From contig NZ_JAHVAP010000024.1 of NCBI RefSeq assembly GCF_024721155.1, positions 1-39,494 on the forward strand: DNA of 39,494 nucleotides. Reading direction: 5' to 3'. Under the pieces are notes generated by a model. It did not search any database. It was not told where the DNA came from and saw only the letters and a program-made list of their open reading frames with translations. This stretch comes from Mucilaginibacter phenanthrenivorans (lineage in GTDB: Bacteria; Bacteroidota; Bacteroidia; Sphingobacteriales; Sphingobacteriaceae). The translations under genes and the position numbers were made by a program. Below, piece after piece: positions 8,004 to 16,519 of the stretch (positions within the stretch are counted from its first letter, which is position 1; each line of letters opens with the position of its first letter).

Positions 8004-9113
8004 ATGGAAAATCAAAACCAAGGCGGTCAAGTCCCGCAACATTCACCCGAATTTCAGAGGAAAAGGAAGTTCTACATGGCCATTCCCGTTCTCATCATTC
8101 CATTTCTGACCATGGCTTTTTGGGCGTTAGGCGGAGGTAAAGACGGATCAAATGCCGTTGCTGCAGCGCCACAGAAAGGAATCAACCTGGCGCTGCCTTC
8201 TGCCCAGTTCAAGGAAAAAACGGCACCAGATAAATTGGGCATTTATCAATCTGAAAAGAAAGACAGCACTCATACCAAAGATGGTGTGAGCAAATCATTC
8301 ATGCAGGCCATGGGCTTTGATCCAAACAAGGCCGATAAAGATTCCGCACAGGTAAAAAAACCGGCGACACCGGTATATGCCAATAATGCCGATCAGCAAT
8401 CCGCCAACATTCAGGAGAAGCTGGCACAGATCAACCGGCAGATCAGTCAGCCGCAGCCGCAAAGCTATTCACCGGCCCCGGCAGACCAGGAGGTGAAAAA
8501 GCTGAATCAAATGATGAAGACAATGAATTCTTCGGGCGGAAATGATCCCGAGATGAAGCAGCTGAATGATATGCTGACGAAGATCCAGGCCATTCAAAAC
8601 CCGCAATCAGTTAAAGAAAAGCCTAAAAACAAAACCGAAGACACTGCTTTCAAAGCAATCCCGGCAATCATTGACGGCAGGCAAAAAGTGATGAACGGCG
8701 GAACGGTTCGGCTTAAGCTAACCGATTCGGTGATGTTAAAAGGCGTCACCCTTCCAAAAGGCCAGTTGCTGTTCGGAGCCTGCCAGGTTACTAACCAGCG
8801 GCTATTGCTGAACATCCAGAACATCAGGATCGGTAAAGACATCCTACCGGCCGACTTGACGGTTTTCAGTTTGGACGGGATGCCGGGTATCCCCGCGCCA
8901 GAGGCAGAGCTATCAGGTGCTGCGGGAGATGGTGCAAACTCAGCGGTTGAAAGTATGCAATTTTTGAGTATGGACCAATCGCTGGGCACACAAGCGGCGA
9001 CAGGTGGTATCAATGCCGCAAAGGAACTGTTTAGTAAAAAAGTAAAAAAGATCAGGGTTAAGCTGAAGGATAATTTTGCTGTGCTCCTGCGAGATAATAC
9101 CCGTAAACGATAA
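8004..9113 (+). CDS. traM: Conjugative transposon protein TraM
   Basis: This 369-aa protein has a polar N-terminus (SPEFQRKRKFYMAIPVL), one membrane segment at about residues 28-45, a long low-complexity Gln/Pro/Lys-rich linker (residues 55-210) and a C-terminal beta-rich domain. That domain shows the TraM signature: AIIDGRQKVMNGGTVRLKL, then LPKGQLLFGACQV and MPGIPAPEAELSGAAGDGA, then AAKELFSKKVKKIRVKLK. The layout is like VirB10-type scaffold proteins that span the envelope. The length is close to normal. In canonical CTns traN follows directly; here two DUF3945 genes follow instead. Confidence 0.93.
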   Translation: MENQNQGGQVPQHSPEFQRKRKFYMAIPVLIIPFLTMAFWALGGGKDGSNAVAAAPQKGINLALPSAQFKEKTAPDKLGIYQSEKKDSTHTKDGVSKSFMQAMGFDPNKADKDSAQVKKPATPVYANNADQQSANIQEKLAQINRQISQPQPQSYSPAPADQEVKKLNQMMKTMNSSGGNDPEMKQLNDMLTKIQAIQNPQSVKEKPKNKTEDTAFKAIPAIIDGRQKVMNGGTVRLKLTDSVMLKGVTLPKGQLLFGACQVTNQRLLLNIQNIRIGKDILPADLTVFSLDGMPGIPAPEAELSGAAGDGANSAVESMQFLSMDQSLGTQAATGGINAAKELFSKKVKKIRVKLKDNFAVLLRDNTRKR

Positions 9114-9118
9114 CAGTC

Positions 9119-10150
9119 ATGGAAAAAGCAGTGAACCGCGTTCTCCTGGCATTTAAAAGCTGGGAAGACCGCAAAAAAGAAATCGAACCCCTGCTCAAAG
9201 CGGGCACGGCCGATGTAACTGTATTATCACGCCTGCAGCTTGACCACTTGCGGCATGCCAGCCATCGTTTACGCTCAACTGCCAGACCCGACGAAAAGCC
9301 ATTTATGCTATTGCTGAACAACCAGATTATCAAACTCGAAAAGCAGTTATATCCCAACCTGTTACGCAGGATCTTTTCTCAATTGAAAGACCGGCTTTTT
9401 GACCGCCCGGCTTACTTAAAGAAAGACCGGCTACAGCGCGACAATAATATGGCGACTCTCAAATTACAGTTGAAGGAAGCAGGACTCGGTTCCTTCGCCG
9501 GGCGGCTGGAGCAACACCTGGACCAGGATCAAAAGAATATCCGCGTGCCACTGGATTGCCAGCTTGGGCCGGAAAAGCGGGTGAGTCTCGATCTGCATTT
9601 TGAAAAGGACCCTTATGGTAATTTTCAGCTGAACCGTATTGGGGGAAGTTTGCTGCAGAACGGCAAGATTACCAAAGCTCAGGAATTTGAACTCAGCGAT
9701 TGGCCCAACCTTAAAACCAACCAGATCTGGAGCCTGCTGGAAGGACGTGCGATGAAGCAGCAATACACCGATGCCTCCGGGCACGAAAACCACAGGTGGG
9801 TTGAACTCGGTCCAAACGGCGTACAGCACTACGACCCGAATCACGCTTTTGACATTAAAACCGCGCTGGCCGGTATGCCGGCCATCATCCGCAACAAGGA
9901 AGAGCTCACCCGCTACCTGGAAAACGGCCAGCAAATCCCGACCTATTGGAAGCAGGGTAAACAATATCAAAATATTTATGTCCAGGCTGATCCTGCCAAC
10001 CGTTGCATCAAATTGCTGGATGATAAGCTGCGTCCGATCACCGCTGAAAAGCTGAATCAGAACCTTGCAAGGCAAGGGTTCAAAGTCAAGACGCTGGACA
10101 CAACCGCGCAAAAAACAAGAAGGAGGGTCAAAAATGGACAGCATCAATAA
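9119..10150 (+). CDS. DUF3945-domain protein
   Basis: This 343-aa protein starts 5 bp after traM. Residues 1-120 are helical and charged with no motif I recognise. From about residue 125 it resembles the DUF3945 region of the next gene: a GFxxxxxLxxxL-like start (LGSFAGRLEQHL), a beta-rich block around LDLHFEKDPYGNFQLNRIGG, the IWSLLEGRAMKQQYTDASG segment (compare NLMEGRAVHKQLFNKDG), and a final RCIKLLDDKLRPI. DUF3945 proteins are common cargo of Bacteroidota mobile elements, and their biochemical role is unknown. The last 17 bp overlap the next gene, which suggests coupled translation. Confidence 0.75.
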   Translation: MEKAVNRVLLAFKSWEDRKKEIEPLLKAGTADVTVLSRLQLDHLRHASHRLRSTARPDEKPFMLLLNNQIIKLEKQLYPNLLRRIFSQLKDRLFDRPAYLKKDRLQRDNNMATLKLQLKEAGLGSFAGRLEQHLDQDQKNIRVPLDCQLGPEKRVSLDLHFEKDPYGNFQLNRIGGSLLQNGKITKAQEFELSDWPNLKTNQIWSLLEGRAMKQQYTDASGHENHRWVELGPNGVQHYDPNHAFDIKTALAGMPAIIRNKEELTRYLENGQQIPTYWKQGKQYQNIYVQADPANRCIKLLDDKLRPITAEKLNQNLARQGFKVKTLDTTAQKTRRRVKNGQHQ

Positions 10151-11387
10151 CCGCCCGGCAAGCAGGGATGCGGGCATTAACTTCTATGAATTGAAAACCC
10201 AGCTGGCTGATCTTGGCTTCGTCAAACCGGAACTCGTGGACCGTCTGCGGGAAATTGTCCTAAGTGACCGGTCACAATTTTCTATTCAACACCGCGAAGT
10301 TTTCGAGCGTCTTGCACTTGACAGCTGGTTCAACCTGTATCGTCAAGACGCCGATGGACCCATCATGCTCGATCACTATGACACCGCTTTATATCAACAA
10401 GGTACGATGAACATCAGCTACCGCGCCTTTGAGCCGGATATCCCTAAAGAAATGGCCTGCCAGGTACTGGCAAAACAGCTGGCACAACAATTACCGGAAA
10501 GCATGACTATACCCTGGACGCTTGATAAAGTATCGGCTGTTGCATACCTGACAGAAAATAATCCTCAACAAATCGATTTTTTTAATCAATTAAATTGTAA
10601 TAACATGAACACACAGAATTTAGATTTCTTAAAGAAAAGCCTGCTGAATCTTGGATTTGGCGAACAGGTAAATGAAGCGTTAGAAAAAAACATCAATAAA
10701 AAAGTACCGGAATTCAACCTGATGGCCAAGCATGAGTTTAACCAGCAAAAGGTGGATTACAACTTGCATTTTAAAGCCGGGGATAACCAGGATATGTATT
10801 TCTTCAACAAGTTCGACGCCACCATGAATAAGGGAAAAGAAAAAGAAATGAATCAAACCTTTTATATTAATAAAGGCAATGGGATCACCGCGAAAGAAGC
10901 TTTCAACCTGATGGAAGGGCGCGCCGTACATAAACAGCTGTTTAACAAGGATGGTGAGAAATACCAGGCCTGGCTGCAACTGGATAACGATAACCTGACC
11001 CAAAACGGCAACAAGGAGATCAAACGCTTCAGCGAAAACTATGGGTTTAAGCTGGAAGATGTGCTTGCTGGCAAAGGCATTAAAGAACTAAATACCCCGG
11101 AAGGTACCGAAAATCTGTTCCGCTCTTTAAAAAAGGGTAATACCCAACAGATCACGGTTGAGCGTAACGGTGAGGAAAAGAAATATTTTATTGCCGCCAG
11201 CCCTCAATTTAAAACCGTTGATCTTTTTGATCATCAGCAGAAAAAGATCAAACGGGAAGAGCTGCTCAACCCGGAACAGAAACAAAGTAGCAGTCAAAAG
11301 CAAAATAATAACCAAAAACAAGGAAAGCAGCAAAAGGAGGAGCTGCCCGGAAAAAAGCAAGGGAGTAAACGTAAAATGACCGTCTAA
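10134..11387 (+). CDS. DUF3945-domain protein
   Basis: I choose ATG 10134 (417 aa, MDSINNRPASR) because a strong ribosome binding site (AAGGAGGG, 10119-10126) precedes it. The frame extends back to 10065, but inside the upstream gene. Residues 1-150 form an N-terminal domain with no clear motif. A second ATG-led segment (MNTQNLDFLKKSL) begins the DUF3945 region, with EAFNLMEGRAVHKQLFNKDGEKYQAWLQLD, NYGFKLEDVLAGKGIKELN and the terminal QFKTVDLFDHQQKKIKREELL block. The tail is Lys/Gln-rich and disordered, which may bind nucleic acid. A decayed copy of its C-terminal half lies at 20425-20803. It ends the + strand operon before a terminator. Confidence 0.78.
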   Translation: MDSINNRPASRDAGINFYELKTQLADLGFVKPELVDRLREIVLSDRSQFSIQHREVFERLALDSWFNLYRQDADGPIMLDHYDTALYQQGTMNISYRAFEPDIPKEMACQVLAKQLAQQLPESMTIPWTLDKVSAVAYLTENNPQQIDFFNQLNCNNMNTQNLDFLKKSLLNLGFGEQVNEALEKNINKKVPEFNLMAKHEFNQQKVDYNLHFKAGDNQDMYFFNKFDATMNKGKEKEMNQTFYINKGNGITAKEAFNLMEGRAVHKQLFNKDGEKYQAWLQLDNDNLTQNGNKEIKRFSENYGFKLEDVLAGKGIKELNTPEGTENLFRSLKKGNTQQITVERNGEEKKYFIAASPQFKTVDLFDHQQKKIKREELLNPEQKQSSSQKQNNNQKQGKQQKEELPGKKQGSKRKMTV

Positions 11388-11456
11388 AATGAAATTAATA
11401 CCTAAATACTTCAAATGGTTCATATTCTTATTTGCCATTGTGATAAGGTTTAATTT

Positions 11457-11495
11457 GGAGTCCTCTTGTAGCAAGTGCGAGGGGACTCCTTTTTT
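11457..11495 (+). terminator. Intrinsic terminator of the tra/DUF3945 operon
   Basis: GGAGTCCTCT pairs with AGGGGACTCC (10 bp, one G-U pair) around a 13-nt loop, followed directly by six T residues (11490-11495). It lies 70 bp after the last + strand gene and before the minus-strand repair genes. Confidence 0.88.
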
Positions 11496-11533
11496 AATGC
11501 CATTTCCAATGTATTATTTAGACTGCCGAAATA

Positions 11534-11767
11534 TCACATGACTTGTTTTCTCAAATGTTCGGCGATCACCTGCAGATCCTCTGCGTTATAATAAGAGGTG
11601 CCTATCGGCTGATAACCACCATTCTTTTGCCTGGCTATATAGCCTTTAAAGCAGCCATAAGCGGATATCATAAAACACGGCCCGGCTTCACCGGGCATGG
11701 CTTTTTTGTCAAATTGCAGGTCCAGTTCCTGACCCTCAACCGCGCATTTAATATTGATTCTATCCAT
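11534..11767 (-). CDS. Small hypothetical protein at the end of the dinB-dnaE operon
   Basis: This 77-aa, mostly beta-sheet-like protein (MDRINIKCAVEGQELDLQF...) ends in a short helix (AEDLQVIAEHLRKQVM). I know no function. It starts 11 bp after the stop of the dnaE-like gene and is on the same strand, so it is probably the third gene of that operon. No metal-binding or catalytic motif is visible. Confidence 0.6.
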   Translation of the reverse strand: MDRINIKCAVEGQELDLQFDKKAMPGEAGPCFMISAYGCFKGYIARQKNGGYQPIGTSYYNAEDLQVIAEHLRKQVM

Positions 11768-11778
11768 GTTTTAGAGGT

Positions 11779-14721
11779 TTAAGAAATTACGGGATTTGGT
11801 AAGATTGGCAGCTTGGCAAACTTAAGAACTTCAAGGCTGGCAAAACCGAACTCGGCGACAACCTTACCGAGTATCAGGTAGCAGCCTGCGCCACGGAAAG
11901 GATACATGGGTGTGTTATTGGGAAAATGTACCGTATCAAAAGTATTGCCTTCGACATCCAAGAAATTGCCGAACCACATCTTTTGATTGTTTTTGGTAAG
12001 TACTGTCTTCTCGCATACATACTGTCCGACCATCCTAACCACTTGTCCCACATGATTGATCAGGTCATTGGCACCCACTTCGCCGCGATAATCGGTTTGC
12101 AACAGTTCGAACATAGTCATACTTAAGGGAAAGCCGAGCAATTCCAGTTCATGGTAAGCATTTTCCAATTGGGTATTGACCAGTACAGGCAGGGAATAGT
12201 TCTTTGCCTCCAGGCAAAATAGTTCCGCATTATTGTTGGGCTTTGCCTTAGCTCCGAATAAAAGATGTATGCCCCACAATAATTCCTTTTTGCTCTTTCC
12301 GGTAAACCGCAGTGCACCCACGCGAATAAGCGTGATGGCCTGCTCCAAACCAATGCCGGTTCTTTTGATAAAATCCTCCAGGCTATGGTAAATACCGTTC
12401 TTTCGGCGTTCTTCCGGGATCAGTTCAATGAAAGTCTCATTTAAACCATGAATACCCACGAAGCCGAGGTAAACATCTACGCCAATGATATTAACAATGC
12501 TATCGCTGTTGTTCACACATGGCAGATGTACGATTCCCCCTGAGCGCTGCAACTCCTGCACATATAGCGCCCGGTTATAAAATCCCCCGTAATTGTTTAA
12601 CACTGCCACCATAAATTCCCGAGGGAAGTAGGTTTTCAGGTACAGACTTTGGTAGCTTTCCACCGCGAAGCTGGCAGAATGCGCTTTGGAGAAACTGTAA
12701 CCCGCAAAGGAAGACACCTGACGCCATACTTCCTTCACGATATCTTCCGGACGACCTAATGCAATCGCTTCCTGATGGAATCTTTCCACCAGTCTCTCAA
12801 ATTCCTTTTTTGAGCGGTATTTGCCGCTCATGCCCCGCCTTAAAATATCGGCATCCGTCCCATCCATCCCTGCGAAATGGATACAAACCTTGATCACATC
12901 TTCCTGGTAAACCATGACGCCATAAGTTTCCTTTAATATTTCTTCCATGACCGGGTGCAGGTATTGCACGGTATCCGGGGCATGGTGATATTTGATATAA
13001 GTGCCCATCATTCCGGAACTGGCCACACCGGGCCGGATGATAGAACTGGCGGCAACAAGTATCAGGTAGTTATCGCAACCCAGTTTCCGGTTGAGCTGGA
13101 TCATTGCCGGCGATTCGATGTAAAAGCAACCCTTTGTATTCCCTATTCTTAGATTGGCATTGACCACCGGGTCTTTCATAAAGTTCTTGACCTGGTGGAT
13201 GTCGATCTTGCGCTGCTGGTTTTCTTCGACCAGCTTCACCGCCATCTTGATATGTCCGATACCCCGCTGGCTAAGAATATCGTATTTATCAAAGCCGATC
13301 TTTTCGGCTTCATACATATCCCACTGTACGGTCGCCATTCCCTTTGGCGGCAGATCAAGTGCTGTATAATAAGTGATCGGGTCTTCGGTTATCAATACTC
13401 CACCGGCGTGGATGGAGCGCTGATTCGGCATATTGGCCATCCGTTCATGAATGGCGACGATCTTCCTGAATGTATCGTTGTTTTGGTTAACCGCCGCCCG
13501 CGTCTGATCAGTAAAGCCGTCAATCTCGGACTTAGGCAACCCCATGACCTTACCGATCTCGCGAATAATGCTGCGGTCCTTAAAGGTAGACATGGTTCCC
13601 AGCAAAGCGGTATGCTGACTGCCGTAGCGCTTAAAAATATAATCCTGCACATCTTCCCGCTCGTCCCAGGAATAATCAATATCGAAATCGGGCGGCGAAG
13701 TCCGCTGTGCGTTCAGGAACCTTTCAAAATATAAGTCCAGTTCAATAGGGTCAACATCTGTAATTTTCAGACAGTAGGCCACAATGCTGTTCGCCCCGGA
13801 ACCGCGGCCGACATGGTAATAGCCCTGCGAGCCGGAGTAGCGGATAATATCCCAGGTAATCAGGAAATACGCACAGAAACCGAGTTCGTAAATAACTTTA
13901 AGTTCATGTTTGACCCTTTTCAGGGCATCCTTGTTGGATTTGCCATACCGGTACTCCATACCGCTGAGCGCCAGTTTTTCCAAAAGCTCCCGGTCATTTT
14001 TTTGATTGCCGGTAAAGGTCTTGCGGTTTAAGTTAACCCTGCCTTTGGGATAATCCATCACACAGCGGTTCATCAGGTTCCGGGTGTTGTCCAGGATAAA
14101 GGCATACCTGGAAAATTTAGCTTCCAGCTGGCCGGGTGCCAAAAATTTATCGGTGGGGGCACATTTATCTTCAGCCGTTACGGCTGTCAGTACGACGTTC
14201 AGATCAATGCCCCGCAGGTATTCATGCAGGCGGTATTCGATTTTATCAGCGATAAAGACCGGCTGGAGGGCCAGCAGTTTATCCTTTATTTGGCTGATAT
14301 CCTTTTTAAACAGGCTATTAAGCTGGCCATAATGGATGCCCAGGTATTCATTTTCCTTCAGCGGCGGCTCATGCCCGTAGGGATAAACAATAAAAGCATT
14401 TGCAAATGCCGGCGCGAGATCAGGTAATGGCTTTTGTTCCAGGTTATGCTCCGTCAGGAAATCATTTAATTCCTTCATGCCCTCCTTATTGTGGGCGATG
14501 CCAAAGTAAAGCAAGCGTTTATCCCGTCTGAATTCCAGGCCTGCGATGGGCTTAATACCTTTTTCGTCGCACTCCCGCATAAATTCCATGATGCCGGTGG
14601 AATTGTTGATATCCGTGAGTACCATCTGGGTTACACCGCAGGCAATAGCTTCCTCCACCAATGCCGGGATTGACATGGTGCCAAAGCGAAGGCTATATTG
14701 GGAGTGAACGTTGAGGTACAT
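11779..14721 (-). CDS. DNA polymerase III alpha-type polymerase (DnaE2/ImuC-like)
   Basis: The protein is 980 aa from ATG 14721 (MYLNVHSQYSLRFG). The frame is open further upstream, but that overlaps dinB and precedes the normal PHP start. Order: PHP domain (1-250), palm with VGRGSGANSIVAYC (about 304-317) and catalytic PDFDIDY (Asp347, Asp349), fingers with GVMVYQEDVIKV, helix-hairpin-helix and OB-type regions at the C-terminus. The PHP metal site is degenerate: the usual HxH start reads NVH, and DHGN reads DINN at 37-40, so proofreading activity is unlikely. It is shorter than replicative DnaE (about 1160 aa), matching accessory error-prone polymerases. It lies 4 bp after dinB, so the two are co-expressed and probably act together in lesion bypass for the element. 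Confidence 0.9.
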   Translation of the reverse strand: MYLNVHSQYSLRFGTMSIPALVEEAIACGVTQMVLTDINNSTGIMEFMRECDEKGIKPIAGLEFRRDKRLLYFGIAHNKEGMKELNDFLTEHNLEQKPLPDLAPAFANAFIVYPYGHEPPLKENEYLGIHYGQLNSLFKKDISQIKDKLLALQPVFIADKIEYRLHEYLRGIDLNVVLTAVTAEDKCAPTDKFLAPGQLEAKFSRYAFILDNTRNLMNRCVMDYPKGRVNLNRKTFTGNQKNDRELLEKLALSGMEYRYGKSNKDALKRVKHELKVIYELGFCAYFLITWDIIRYSGSQGYYHVGRGSGANSIVAYCLKITDVDPIELDLYFERFLNAQRTSPPDFDIDYSWDEREDVQDYIFKRYGSQHTALLGTMSTFKDRSIIREIGKVMGLPKSEIDGFTDQTRAAVNQNNDTFRKIVAIHERMANMPNQRSIHAGGVLITEDPITYYTALDLPPKGMATVQWDMYEAEKIGFDKYDILSQRGIGHIKMAVKLVEENQQRKIDIHQVKNFMKDPVVNANLRIGNTKGCFYIESPAMIQLNRKLGCDNYLILVAASSIIRPGVASSGMMGTYIKYHHAPDTVQYLHPVMEEILKETYGVMVYQEDVIKVCIHFAGMDGTDADILRRGMSGKYRSKKEFERLVERFHQEAIALGRPEDIVKEVWRQVSSFAGYSFSKAHSASFAVESYQSLYLKTYFPREFMVAVLNNYGGFYNRALYVQELQRSGGIVHLPCVNNSDSIVNIIGVDVYLGFVGIHGLNETFIELIPEERRKNGIYHSLEDFIKRTGIGLEQAITLIRVGALRFTGKSKKELLWGIHLLFGAKAKPNNNAELFCLEAKNYSLPVLVNTQLENAYHELELLGFPLSMTMFELLQTDYRGEVGANDLINHVGQVVRMVGQYVCEKTVLTKNNQKMWFGNFLDVEGNTFDTVHFPNNTPMYPFRGAGCYLILGKVVAEFGFASLEVLKFAKLPILPNPVIS

Positions 14722-14725
14722 GGCA

Positions 14726-15883
14726 TTAAAGATTAAGATTGATACCGGAAGCCAGTTTAATGGACTCAGGGCCGTACCGGCGGCGTATTTTATCCATCGC
14801 CTGGCAAAGGCTGTATTGTTCTTCAGATTCCGAATAAAGGTCGATTTGCTCAAAGCCATTGACCAGATTTGAAAGGCGAACGCCAACGAGCCGGATTAGC
14901 AATCTTTTTTGATATGCCGCCTTGAATAATTCTTTCACCTTTTTAATGAGCGGTCCATCTAAAGCCGTATAAGGAATAACGGCCTGTTTAGTAACGTCTT
15001 CCCTGGTGGAATAGCGGACCGTCACGGTGATACAGGCTGTTTGTTTCTTTTTTTGGCGTAGTTCAAAGGCCAGCTCCATGACCATGGAAGTTAATAAGTA
15101 ATTGATGGCTACCAGATCGATGCTGTCATTTTTGAAAGTTGTTTGTGTACCAATGGATTTTTGCTCCTGATAGGGAATAATCGGCGAATCATCTATTCCT
15201 TTGGCTTTTTGTAGCAGCCAGATTCCATTCTTCCCCAGGATGCTGTTCATATATTCAGGATGGACCTGTGAAAGTTCATAGATCTTCTTAATACCCATGT
15301 CGCTCAGCTTGATAAATGTTTTTTCTCCTAAGCCGGGAATTTTGCGAATAGACAAGGGGTTCAGGAAGGGTTGTACAACCGCTTTTTCGATATTCAGTTC
15401 GCCATTTGGCTTACATTCGTTAGTCGCCATTTTGGAAACCGTTTTATTGACCGAAAGACCGAATGAAATTGGCAACGCTGTTTCCCGCATGACTTTGGCC
15501 CGCAATTCCCTGGCATAAAGCAGCGTACCAAAATGTTTATCCATGCCTGTCATATCAATATAGTGTTCATCGATGCTGGCCTTTTCAATGAGCGGCACAT
15601 TTTCTTTCAGGATTTCCGTGATCTCGTGCGAAGCCTTGGAATATTCATCCATGTTCCCCCTGATCCAAATGCCGTGGGGGCAAAGCATACGCGCCATACG
15701 GGCTGGCATAGCAGAATGAACACCGAATTTACGCGCCTCGTAACTGCATGACGCCACCACCCCGCGATCCGACAGGCTGCCTATGATCACTGGCTTTCCA
15801 GTTAGTTCTGGGTTTTTACGGACTTCAACGGATACAAAAAATGCATCCTGGTCCATGTGGATGATCTGGCGGTCTGCGCTCAT
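14726..15883 (-). CDS. dinB: Y-family DNA polymerase IV
   Basis: This 385-aa translesion polymerase carries the N-terminal HMDQDAFFVSVE motif (catalytic Asp11), ASCSYEARKFGVHSAMP, and the second catalytic pair in SIDEHYID (Asp105, Glu106). Next come the helix-hairpin-helix thumb (IRKIPGLGEKTFIKLSDMGI) and the little-finger domain. A QIDLY sequence near residue 349 is a plausible sliding-clamp-binding motif. All catalytic residues are present and the length is that of full DinB. It is first in the minus-strand operon with the dnaE-like gene and diverges from an SRAP-containing operon. The whole block is likely damage-induced, but no LexA box is recognised. Confidence 0.93.
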   Translation of the reverse strand: MSADRQIIHMDQDAFFVSVEVRKNPELTGKPVIIGSLSDRGVVASCSYEARKFGVHSAMPARMARMLCPHGIWIRGNMDEYSKASHEITEILKENVPLIEKASIDEHYIDMTGMDKHFGTLLYARELRAKVMRETALPISFGLSVNKTVSKMATNECKPNGELNIEKAVVQPFLNPLSIRKIPGLGEKTFIKLSDMGIKKIYELSQVHPEYMNSILGKNGIWLLQKAKGIDDSPIIPYQEQKSIGTQTTFKNDSIDLVAINYLLTSMVMELAFELRQKKKQTACITVTVRYSTREDVTKQAVIPYTALDGPLIKKVKELFKAAYQKRLLIRLVGVRLSNLVNGFEQIDLYSESEEQYSLCQAMDKIRRRYGPESIKLASGINLNL

Positions 15884-15961
15884 TATGCCTTCGGATTAAT
15901 TAGTAAAGTGATCAATTTTTTATCTCATCATTTTTTGCTTTTATTCGTTCAGAAAACGGAT

Positions 15962-15996
15962 AACAAAACTAATACTAAAAATATTAGCATTTTGTT
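15962..15996. promoter_or_regulatory. Operator-like inverted repeat between dinB and the SRAP operon
   Basis: AACAAAA-CTAATA (15962-15974) is the reverse complement of TATTAG-(CA)-TTTTGTT (15982-15996), with a 7-base spacer CTAAAAA and a 2-base bulge. It lies in the 145-bp divergent intergenic region, so one regulator could control both operons. The bound factor is unknown. Confidence 0.5.
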
Positions 15997-16004
15997 TATA
16001 TTTG
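15997..16004 (+). promoter_or_regulatory. Putative Bacteroidota -7 box for the 162-aa/SRAP operon
   Basis: TATATTTG matches the Bacteroidota consensus TAnnTTTG. It lies 24 bp before the ATG at 16029 and directly beside the inverted repeat. No good -33 TTTG is present at the usual distance, and the repeat occupies that position, so a bound repressor would block it. Confidence 0.45.
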
Positions 16005-16028
16005 AAAATAATTTTAGAGCAGAGCTAA

Positions 16029-16517
16029 ATGACTGATAGCTTGTTTTATAACCCATTTCTGCGCATTAAGGAAGACACCCTGAAGAAACTCATGGGGGTA
16101 GGCAAGCCTTTTGTGGTTATCCAGCGCTTTCAATGGCCGGGTCAGCCATTGCAGAAAACTTTTTTACTGTCTGCTTATGCTGATGAACAGGAAGCACGTT
16201 ACCATGAACAGGAATTACGGCCTAACGAGGGTAAAGCGCAGAATCTGCTTGATCTGAACCAGTACCAAGCGGTTGTTAAACTCTTAAAAAACGAATCCGG
16301 CATAACGATTTTCTTTAATGGAACAATAGATGCCCGTCACGAAAAAAGGCTTCAAAAAGCCTATGTCAAAAGTGTTTCTGCGTATATTCACTATATCCGC
16401 ATGAAAAAAGAAGATCACTATGATGTGCGTATATTTGTGGAGCATGGCCGTTTAAAAGCAGAGATCACGTCCGGTAACCAAAGCCATACAGCCCTTTTTT
16501 ATGATATGATCAAATAG
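16029..16517 (+). CDS. Hypothetical protein coupled to SRAP
   Basis: This 162-aa soluble protein (MTDSLFYNPFLRIKEDTL) alternates predicted helices and strands and has no motif I recognise. It starts downstream of the operator-like repeat and ends 2 bp before the SRAP gene, so the two are almost certainly cotranslated. Being divergent from dinB/dnaE suggests a role in the same DNA-damage or single-strand response, but that is from context only. Confidence 0.65.
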   Translation: MTDSLFYNPFLRIKEDTLKKLMGVGKPFVVIQRFQWPGQPLQKTFLLSAYADEQEARYHEQELRPNEGKAQNLLDLNQYQAVVKLLKNESGITIFFNGTIDARHEKRLQKAYVKSVSAYIHYIRMKKEDHYDVRIFVEHGRLKAEITSGNQSHTALFYDMIK

Positions 16518-16519
16518 TT

